Shown: positions 51,427 to 57,880 of the stretch, in pieces
How positions within the stretch are numbered: the stretch's first letter is position 1
Layout: each line of letters starts with the position of its first letter
Source: DATGUN01 sp035301285
GTDB lineage: Bacteria; Bacillota; Bacilli; Bacillales; Amphibacillaceae
Assembly (NCBI GenBank): GCA_035301285.1
Contig: DATGUN010000048.1
Coordinates: 1-57,880 of the forward strand
Length of the DNA stretch: 57,880 bases
Direction: 5' to 3'
The notes under the pieces: model-generated
Seen by the model: the letters and a program-made list of their open reading frames with translations, nothing else
Database searches by the model: none
What the model was told of the DNA's origin: nothing
Program-made: the position numbers and the translations under genes

Positions 51427-53130
51427 TTACTCTGATTGCTTGTTCGTAATCTTTTCCGCTAAGTACTGAAAGACGACGACAATGAGCACCAATATGATTG
51501 ACATAGCTGCAGCGGAATAATATTCTGCCCGCATGACATTCTCGAATATAGCTAAACTCATCGGTGCCCAATCTGCTGGCGCCATTAATATAGATATACT
51601 CGTTTCTTTGATGACAGTGACAAAGACTAAAATGGACCCTGCCGCGATACCCGGAAGCATGAGTGGTCCGACCACTGTGATCAACGATGTGAATGTCGAA
51701 GCCCCTAAATTGACTGCGGCTTCTTCTATATCCACTTTTATTGATTTCATAGTGCTGACCGTCGATCGAACCATGTATGGCATTCGTCTCAAGGCATATG
51801 CCACAATTAATATGAACGCTGTACCCGTTAATTGCAATGGCATGGTATTGAATGTTTGAATCAAAGCAATACCTATAGCGATGCCTGGAACGACCAGGGG
51901 GATGGTTGTCATAAAATCCAAGGTTGTTGACTTTTGCCTCACCACAAAATACGAAACGGCCGAAGCAACAATGACACTGATTAATAAAGCACCAAGAGCC
52001 AACACAATACTATTTTGGATGTTACCTAATGACGACGTGAATATGGTTTTATAATGGCTAAGTGTATAGCCATTCGGCAATGGATCTTTACCCCAAGTTG
52101 TGGCGATGGATTGCATAAAGACGGTTAAAATCGAGAGTAAAGGAACAATGACAACAAAGGCAGAGAATAAAAATAAAGGAAATGTTAAAGCCTTATTATT
52201 GTTTAGTTTAATCTGTTTAGGCTTTCCGGATACAGATCCGTAATTCATATTTTTGGTAAAAAAGTTCTGTAACCAATATACAATACCGGCAATGGCAATC
52301 ATGATCACAGTCAGAATGGCGGCGCCACCCCAATTAAAAAAGCCAGAAATTTCTCGGTAAGCCTCAACAACAATTAAATTTAAATCGTTGGGTGCTAGAA
52401 TAATAGGTGTACCAAAGTCTGAAAAGCTGACTGCGAAAATCACCATCGCAGTTGACAGGATGCCAGGTATGACTAAAGGAAAGGTGACACTTACAAACGT
52501 TAACCATCCTTTGGCTCCCATATTCCTCGAGGCTTCTTCAAGTGAAACATCTGAAATTTTAAATGCTGCTACCAATGGCCACAGGGCATACGGAAAAAAG
52601 AAAAATATTTGCACGATGGCGATTCCAGTCATTGAATATGGATCGATCAATAGGCCATCTCCACCTAATGATTGATATATATAAGTTGCCCAGCCTGATT
52701 TACCGAACATGATGATGAAGGCATAACCTGAAATAAAAGTCGGAATGACTAAGGGTATGGTACATAAAGCACTTATCGTCTTTTTAAAAGGCATTTTAGT
52801 TCGAGCAATGCCGTATGCAATGGGTATGCAAATGAGCAGCACTAATATCGATACGGCAATAGATAAGTAAATACTATTTTTCAATGAACTAAAGTAAGTA
52901 TTATTGGAAAATATGCTTTTAAAATTATCTAAACTAGCACTTTTAAATTGTGATAGTGTCGTTTGAAGGGTATCAAGACTTATGAAAGATCCAAATATAT
53001 TAATGGGCTCGTCAGTAAAGCTAACTATAAAAATAGCAAACAATGGTATGATTAAAAATAAAATAAAAAACAAATAGACGATCAACTTAACAAGGCCTAG
53101 ACCATTTAGGTGTGCTTTGATTTTTTTCAT
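51427..53130 (-). CDS. ABC transporter permease, fused double domain (Fbp/Pot type)
   Basis: A 567-residue permease with two homologous six-helix halves. Each has the EAA loop: LEEASRNMGAKGWLTFVSVTFPLVIPG in half one and IEEAAVNLGASTFTSLITVVGPLMLPG in half two. Such duplicated permeases serve iron(III), phosphonate or sugar-phosphate importers. It overlaps the ATPase gene by 4 bases (ATGA), so translation is coupled. It is the third gene in the operon after the binding protein and ATPase. Confidence 0.92.
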   Translation of the reverse strand: MKKIKAHLNGLGLVKLIVYLFFILFLIIPLFAIFIVSFTDEPINIFGSFISLDTLQTTLSQFKSASLDNFKSIFSNNTYFSSLKNSIYLSIAVSILVLLICIPIAYGIARTKMPFKKTISALCTIPLVIPTFISGYAFIIMFGKSGWATYIYQSLGGDGLLIDPYSMTGIAIVQIFFFFPYALWPLVAAFKISDVSLEEASRNMGAKGWLTFVSVTFPLVIPGILSTAMVIFAVSFSDFGTPIILAPNDLNLIVVEAYREISGFFNWGGAAILTVIMIAIAGIVYWLQNFFTKNMNYGSVSGKPKQIKLNNNKALTFPLFLFSAFVVIVPLLSILTVFMQSIATTWGKDPLPNGYTLSHYKTIFTSSLGNIQNSIVLALGALLISVIVASAVSYFVVRQKSTTLDFMTTIPLVVPGIAIGIALIQTFNTMPLQLTGTAFILIVAYALRRMPYMVRSTVSTMKSIKVDIEEAAVNLGASTFTSLITVVGPLMLPGIAAGSILVFVTVIKETSISILMAPADWAPMSLAIFENVMRAEYYSAAAMSIILVLIVVVFQYLAEKITNKQSE

Positions 53131-54245
53131 ATAAGCAACACCCTTTCAGGTTCGATTGCGAGTTTGATAGCGTGTCCAGCATCATAAATTTTCTCCCCCG
53201 ACTCATATACCGAATCCACAAGTAAATGATTATGACTTACGTTGACTTCATATCGAACAATGGATCCGAGATATGTGGCTTGTTCAACAACGCCAGTAAA
53301 TTCATTGAAGCCATTTTCTTCCTCTTCTACTATTTTTATATTTTCTGGACGTATAATGGCTTTTACATGCTCTTTTTCCAGAATGGTCGTCGATTTGACG
53401 TGATAATCATCAATTTTCACAGTAGAAAAATGGTCATCCTTATTAATCACTTCACCAGATAATATATTCGATGTACCGACAAAGTCTGCAATGAACGAGG
53501 ATTTAGGGTTGCTATATAAATCAGTGGGTGTTCCGATCTGCAATATTTCACCGTCTTTCATGACTGCCAATCGATCAGCCATACTCATGGCTTCTTCTTG
53601 GTCATGTGTGACAAAAATCGTCGTGATTTTTAAGTCTTGTTGTATTCTTCTTATCGTGTTTCGCATTGAATGTCTTAACTTTTGGTCTAAATTCGATAAA
53701 GGTTCATCCATTAACAAGACCTCTGGTTCCATGATGAGAGCCCTTGATAAGGCAACTCTCTGTTGTTGTCCACCTGATAGTTCTCCTGTCATTTTATGTG
53801 CATGATCCTCTAATTCAACATATTTCAGGATATTCATGACTTTATCTTTTATTTCCTTAGGATATTTTACTAATTTACTATTAAGCATTCTTGTGTATAC
53901 ACCGATTTTTTTAAATGGATTCGCTGCTTTTAAATGTTTAATATTTAAACTGTATGCCACATTGTCAAACACACTCATATGGGGAAATAATGCATAACTT
54001 TGAAACACCATCCCACAATTTCTCTTATCAGGGGCAATGTCATTTACAATTTTCTCCCCGATTTTAATCTTTCCGCTTGTCGGATCCTCAAAACCCGCAA
54101 TACAACGCATGGTAGTGGTTTTTCCACATCCTGAAGGACCTAAAAGGGCGAAAAACTCGCCCTCATGTATATTTAATTCGATATTCTTTAAAACGGTCGT
54201 ATCAGAAAACTTTTTAGTTAATTTGTCTATGACTACTTCTCCCAC
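53127..54245 (-). CDS. ABC transporter ATPase (Pot/Fbp type)
   Basis: A 372-residue ATPase: Walker A GPSGCGKTTT, Q-loop FQSYALFPHMS, signature LSGGQQQRVALSRAL, Walker B VLLMDEPLSNLD, switch His in THDQEEA and a C-terminal TOBE domain (from about 240). It powers the permease encoded next. GTG start at 54245 with AGAGGAG 7 bases upstream. An unusual insert of about 25 residues (LKAANPFKKIGVYTRMLNSK) lies between the Q-loop and signature. Confidence 0.93.
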   Translation of the reverse strand: MGEVVIDKLTKKFSDTTVLKNIELNIHEGEFFALLGPSGCGKTTTMRCIAGFEDPTSGKIKIGEKIVNDIAPDKRNCGMVFQSYALFPHMSVFDNVAYSLNIKHLKAANPFKKIGVYTRMLNSKLVKYPKEIKDKVMNILKYVELEDHAHKMTGELSGGQQQRVALSRALIMEPEVLLMDEPLSNLDQKLRHSMRNTIRRIQQDLKITTIFVTHDQEEAMSMADRLAVMKDGEILQIGTPTDLYSNPKSSFIADFVGTSNILSGEVINKDDHFSTVKIDDYHVKSTTILEKEHVKAIIRPENIKIVEEEENGFNEFTGVVEQATYLGSIVRYEVNVSHNHLLVDSVYESGEKIYDAGHAIKLAIEPERVLLI

Positions 54246-54257
54246 AGTATCGCTCCT

Positions 54258-55292
54258 CTACTCAATCTTCTCTTTCCATTCGTCTCGTATTCGGTCATAG
54301 TTATCATTGACCCAATCAATATCTAGATCGACTGCATTATCTTTTACTTTATCTAGCGAAAGGGAAGTCTCAGACTCAACATCTTGATTTATGGGGATAT
54401 GATACCAAGATGCTAATATTTCCTGTGCTTCTTCGGTTAACATAAAGTCCATAAACTTCTTTCCACCTTCTGGATTCGGTCCATCCTTGATTAATGTCAT
54501 TGGGTTAACAAGTACAGGCGTGTTTTCCGGAACGACAAAGTCTATATCTTCGCCATTTGCTTGATGTTCATAGGCCATAAAATCAAAACCGATGGCAATT
54601 TTAGCTTCCCCCATAGCAGCCCCTTTCGTTGGACCAGAACCTGAATCAGGAATAGAGTTCGCTTGATCGCTTAACTTTTGAAAATACTCCCAACCCTCAT
54701 CTTCGCCATTTTGCATCATATAACTTAAAACCATTAGTGTAGAGGTTCCGGACGCAGCTGGATTCGGAAATTGAATTTCCCCTTCCCATTTCGGGTCTAG
54801 TAAGTCATCCCATGTTTCAGGTGCCTCCTCTTCCGAAACCAATTCGGTATTATAGGCGAATCCTAAAACAAAATATTCGACACCTGTATAATAATCATCC
54901 TCATGTTTCATTTTTATTCCGTTTTCAGTAACTTCCCAATCCTCGGCATCCTCGGGTACATATTGAGTGATGATATCCTTGTCGACAGCTGACTCAAAAG
55001 GTAATAAACCTCCTCCACCGTACCAAACATCTCCTTTTGGGTTTTCCTTTTCTGCCATCATTTGGTTAACAAGTACATTCGTACCGGCATAATCGACATT
55101 CACCTTTTCCCCATGTATTTCTTCGTATTTTTCAGCCAATTCTTTGGATAAGTCAGGTGTTTCGGGTGAATACAATGTGATCGAATCACCTGAATCCCCT
55201 CCGCCGGAATCCTCGGCTGCACATGATGATAGAATGATGGCGCTCACAAAAAATACAGCAGCAAGCACGTAGGACATCTTACCTTTATACAT
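54258..55292 (-). CDS. ABC transporter substrate-binding lipoprotein (Fbp/Afu-like)
   Basis: A 344-residue binding protein with lipobox ILSSC. The family 1 features are LYSPETPDLSKELAEKYEEIHGEKVNVDY and a later VEYFVLGFAYNTEL and PNPAASGTS. Iron-binding FbpA proteins have an adjacent Tyr pair in the second domain; the matching stretch here reads GFDFMAYEHQ, without it. The ligand is therefore less likely Fe3+ and may be a phosphonate or sugar phosphate. AAAGGAGAG precedes the ATG. First gene of the importer operon. Confidence 0.88.
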   Translation of the reverse strand: MYKGKMSYVLAAVFFVSAIILSSCAAEDSGGGDSGDSITLYSPETPDLSKELAEKYEEIHGEKVNVDYAGTNVLVNQMMAEKENPKGDVWYGGGGLLPFESAVDKDIITQYVPEDAEDWEVTENGIKMKHEDDYYTGVEYFVLGFAYNTELVSEEEAPETWDDLLDPKWEGEIQFPNPAASGTSTLMVLSYMMQNGEDEGWEYFQKLSDQANSIPDSGSGPTKGAAMGEAKIAIGFDFMAYEHQANGEDIDFVVPENTPVLVNPMTLIKDGPNPEGGKKFMDFMLTEEAQEILASWYHIPINQDVESETSLSLDKVKDNAVDLDIDWVNDNYDRIRDEWKEKIE

Positions 55293-55705
55293 AATAACTC
55301 TCTCCTTTTAAAGATTAAAAATTCTAAAAAATAGAGGTAAAGAAATTAACTTTTCTATACAGAAAAAGAAATCTTTACTCTCATCCTCAATCGTCTAACA
55401 GATTTAGAATTAATAATGTAATGATATTTTGTAAATAGATTCTAGCAAACGCTTTCAAAATTGTCAATATTTCTTCATAAAGTAGTATTTTAAGCTTTTG
55501 CCATTTTTTCAGTGATTCATTAAACGTTGTGAATTGACTGAACAAAAAATGATTCTTGCATTCTGGCGCCAAGATTCCATCAATTAAAAAAGAAACGGGC
55601 TCTAATCCAGTCTTATATTTACTTTTAGTATAAGCCTATTCATTAAAGTATCGCTTTATGAGATAGATTCGATGACTGGTTAAATTGTTCGAACTTGGCA
55701 AAATC
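55293..55705. other. AT-rich region upstream of the importer operon
   Basis: No convincing gene. A 61-codon minus-strand frame near 55387-55572 lacks a ribosome binding site and looks accidental. The operon's promoter should lie here, but I could not fix it. Confidence 0.4.
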
Positions 55706-56389
55706 TTTGAGTTTCCGTAAAAAACCTCGATAAGATTTAGCAAAGCAGAATAATGTGGATATGTGGATATAAAAAGCCCTATCCGCCTCGTCCTAGTTTA
55801 CGGATTGGGTGAGCAACCGATGATGCTGGCCACGAACAAACCCGTCCGCAAAGGATGCCATCGGCGTCGTTCGTGATTACATGTCCCGTTGGCGTACGCC
55901 CGAACGGGCATCCGGGACTGGATCTCCTTCAGGGATACAGGTCCCCGTCAATTAACGATGAAACTCATCTGTTGAATCAAAGAAATGGAATAGCTTTTAA
56001 AAGAGGCTGGGAGAGAATGAGAGTATGTTTCCAATGACGGACAAAACGCTAATTTAGCGGAGGAAATATACGAAGACTCCTGCGGGAGCAAAGGCATCGG
56101 TGAGACACCGCCGTGCGTTAGCACAAGGGGGCTCACCAGCCGCCCGCGGCAAAGTAGACACTGCGACGTTATTGGGAGCAGATGTCGACCTTGAGCTGTG
56201 ATAAAGCTAAAGCGAAGTATATTTCCGGAGCGATAGGTCGGACATCCTTTGGTCAAAATCCACTTGTCCCATCCTCCATTTTCGTATGTCAAAAATCCTA
56301 GTTTGGTGGATATTTCTATGCATAATCCCATGAAAGCTCAATCAACTCTGCTTTTCGATTCAACTTATTACATTTTACGGAAACTCAAA
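55706..56389. mobile_element. transposase-free element bounded by 17-bp perfect inverted repeats (MITE-like or IS relic)
   Basis: TTTGAGTTTCCGTAAAA (55706-55722) and its exact reverse complement (56373-56389) frame 684 bp with no credible coding frame. Inside are two GC-rich structured blocks (about 55800-55930 and 56045-56260) in an otherwise AT-rich spacer. No flanking target-site duplication is obvious. Its base composition differs sharply from both sides. Confidence 0.6.
56045..56262. repeat. GC-rich Bacillaceae-type intergenic repeat
   Basis: It contains GACTCCTGCGGGAGC, then GGTGAGACACCGCC and later GGGGGCTCACC. The ends GGAAATATAC (near 56064) and GTATATTTCC (near 56218) are inverted. 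Blocks starting ACTCCTGCGGGA recur in many Bacillaceae genomes; this copy is nested in the 17-bp inverted-repeat element. Confidence 0.65.
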
Positions 56390-56456
56390 TAGTTCTCTCC
56401 CTTTCTTTTTTGCCTGAAAAAAGGTAAAGTTATTCTATACCAATTTATAGAAAGTT

Positions 56457-57539
56457 GTGATTCCATTGTTCCAGAAGCGCTGGTTTCAAACATTAGTACT
56501 GTTCATTATGATTTTTCTATTAATCTGGCTCATTTCAGTTACAGACTTTATTTTCGATCCGATATTTAAATACCTTGGCGCGGTCGCTATTCCCTTTATA
56601 GGGGCAGGGGTGCTTTATTATATTTCCAAGCCTGTTATGCACCTGTTCGAACGATTTAAAATCAACCGTGTTGTTGCTATTTTGCTTGTATTTCTTTTAT
56701 TCCTTTTAATCGGTTTCCTGTTCATTATGTATATTGCGCCGATAGCACAAAAACAATTCAGCAACTTGATCGATAATGTTCCGAAGATGGTCAAGGGTGC
56801 ACAAAACCTATGGGAATCCAATCAATTTGCAATCCCCGAACAAGTTGATGAGGCTATCGACAGTTTCACAGCAAACTTGCAGACCCACATTGAAAATGTC
56901 ATGAGCTTTTTATTCGGGTTTATCGGCCAATTGATCAGTTTTGTTGCGGCGCTCATACTTGTACCTTTCTTCTTATTTTTCATGTTAAAGGACGGGCACA
57001 AGTTCATCCCTTTTATTACGCAGATTTTCGAAAAGAAAAAAGCGGATAATATCAAACGTTTATTAAATAAAATTGATACTGCCTTGACTGGGTTTATTCA
57101 GGGGCAAGTAATTGTCAGCATCTGTGTCGGCATTTTATTGTTTATCGGCTATCTGATACTTGGATTGGATTACGCATTGACACTTGCATTGTTCGCCATG
57201 CTCATGAATGTAATCCCGTTTCTCGGACCCTTTATTGCAGTTATTCCTGCACTGATTGTAGGTGCATTCCAGGCTCCAATCATGATTTTATGGGTAGCGA
57301 TTGTAACACTGATCGCCCAGCAAATTGAAAGTAACTTTATTTCGCCAAATGTGATGGGCCGTGTCCTTAATTTGCATCCATTAACGGTTATTACAGTTAT
57401 TTTAGCAGCCGGAAGCATTGCCGGCTTTTTGGGTATTTTATTTGCAGTACCGATATATGCGGTCATCAAAACGACCATTATTCACTTTTACCATACTTAT
57501 CGGGAATCGAAAGACTCAAAGGAGGATGCGCTTATTTAG
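56457..57539 (+). CDS. AI-2E family (PerM/YueF-like) membrane transporter
   Basis: A 360-residue protein with about eight helices. Family signs are the long second-helix region VVAILLVFLLFLLIGFLFIMYIAP, a soluble helical part (QKQFSNLIDNVPKMVKGAQ), and the C-terminal core PFLGPFIAVIPALIVG, QQIESNFISPNVMGRVLNLHPLTVI. Members export signals or exchange Na+/H+ in halophiles. The start is GTG 56457 with a weak upstream site. It follows the inverted-repeat element by 67 bases, so the element could affect its promoter. Confidence 0.88.
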   Translation: MIPLFQKRWFQTLVLFIMIFLLIWLISVTDFIFDPIFKYLGAVAIPFIGAGVLYYISKPVMHLFERFKINRVVAILLVFLLFLLIGFLFIMYIAPIAQKQFSNLIDNVPKMVKGAQNLWESNQFAIPEQVDEAIDSFTANLQTHIENVMSFLFGFIGQLISFVAALILVPFFLFFMLKDGHKFIPFITQIFEKKKADNIKRLLNKIDTALTGFIQGQVIVSICVGILLFIGYLILGLDYALTLALFAMLMNVIPFLGPFIAVIPALIVGAFQAPIMILWVAIVTLIAQQIESNFISPNVMGRVLNLHPLTVITVILAAGSIAGFLGILFAVPIYAVIKTTIIHFYHTYRESKDSKEDALI

Positions 57540-57698
57540 CATAGTGGTGATGTGGACAGGTGCCATTTATTCACCATTTTGCGAATAGGCCGGGGAAGTG
57601 CCTATCATCCGCCTGCCCTCTCTTTTTCCAATATACGTACCCGAATTTCTTGTTTTTTGAGGGGGCTCATGCCTAAAATAGGATTGGGAGTGGTAAAT

Positions 57699-57878
57699 AT
57701 GACAAAAAAAGAATTGGAACTGGAAATCGAAAAATTAAAATCAGATTACATTCGCATTCAAGAAGATATGGATAAATTGGAATTTGTCGGTGGCCGGGTA
57801 TCATCAGCCGAGGAACAATTGGTGCGCCTGGAAAAAGAAATTGCGGAATTAAACACAAAACTGCAAGAAACAAAATAA
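57699..57878 (+). CDS. SE1832-like small coiled-coil protein
   Basis: A 59-residue protein (MTKKELELEIEKLKSDYIRI, then KLEFVGG, then EEQLVRLEKEIAELNTKLQ) matching the SE1832 family of staphylococci and bacilli, a predicted two-helix coiled coil. GGGAGTGG precedes ATG 57699. The gene ends at the window edge with its stop codon inside. Function unknown. Confidence 0.8.
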   Translation: MTKKELELEIEKLKSDYIRIQEDMDKLEFVGGRVSSAEEQLVRLEKEIAELNTKLQETK

Positions 57879-57880
57879 CA

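Noticed and set aside
55387..55572. Small minus-strand gene upstream of the importer
   Set aside because: No ribosome binding site, no recognisable motif, and base composition like the AT-rich spacer around it.
55948..56331. 127-codon minus-strand frame in the GC-rich repeat
   Set aside because: It is a translation of the intergenic repeat, with no start site and no protein-like composition.

Overview
The window reads as a chromosomal segment of a moderately halophilic or halotolerant low-to-mid GC Gram-positive of the Bacillaceae (Lentibacillus, Virgibacillus or Oceanobacillus type). The reasons are strong AGGAGG-type ribosome binding sites, many lipoproteins with lipoboxes, acidic Asp/Glu-rich exported domains, Bacillus-type gene neighbourhoods (hem, ycnKJI, ydbST, yrk-like sulfur genes) and an NhaC-type Na+/H+ antiporter. 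No rRNA, tRNA, CRISPR array or prophage was seen.

Layout. 1-3.9 kb: two lipoproteins, a DUF819 membrane protein, a CPBP-type membrane protease and a decayed serine-hydrolase tail. 4.0-8.3 kb: a persulfide/sulfane-sulfur cluster (rhodanese, DsrE-like, rhodanese-metallo-beta-lactamase, TusA-like, TauE-like, membrane rhodanese) closed by the thiol repressor cstR. CstR-type operators lie at the operon promoter, downstream of an attenuator-like hairpin, and at cstR itself. 8.3-11.8 kb: a copper cluster on the minus strand (ycnK, a FixH-like lipoprotein, ycnJ, ycnI). 12.0-13.8 kb: a TetR repressor divergent from a frameshifted quinone-oxidoreductase-like gene, with a clear promoter and a 30-bp operator. 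13.9-17.5 kb: small accessory genes (ASCH, GrpB remnant, SAICAR-synthase-like, DUF3243, DUF2268 lipoprotein). 17.7-20.4 kb: a Na+/solute symporter with an M24-fold hydrolase that has lost metal ligands. 20.7-30.5 kb: the heme genes, with hemQ divergent from hemA-C-D-B-L-E-H-Y. This covers glutamyl-tRNA to heme by the coproporphyrin-dependent route.

30.5-37.1 kb: MscS channel, DUF4256, membrane protein, beta-propeller-like lipoprotein, ThiE-like protein and an S9 peptidase. 37.2-38.6 kb: an ECF sigma factor and its anti-sigma factor behind an ECF-type promoter. 38.7-43 kb: an asparagine-synthetase-like protein without its glutaminase cysteine, an array of six 52-bp tandem repeats, and the ydbS-ydbT pair. 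43.1-48.2 kb: macrodomain protein, nhaC and two tandem paralogous membrane proteins of unknown function. 48.4-51.3 kb: methyltransferase, DUF2188, Gfo/Idh/MocA oxidoreductase and an HXXEE membrane protein. 51.4-55.3 kb: a complete Fbp/Pot-type ABC importer. 55.7-56.4 kb: a transposase-free element bounded by 17-bp inverted repeats and carrying a GC-rich Bacillus-type repeat. 56.4-57.9 kb: an AI-2E family transporter and an SE1832-like small protein.

The strongest surprises are the HemC whose dipyrromethane-cofactor cysteine is replaced by aspartate inside an otherwise intact heme operon, the sulfur regulon with two operators flanking a leader terminator, the tandem unknown membrane paralogs, the 52-bp repeats, and several enzymes with conserved folds but missing catalytic residues. 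All family assignments are from reading the sequence by eye; no database search was run.
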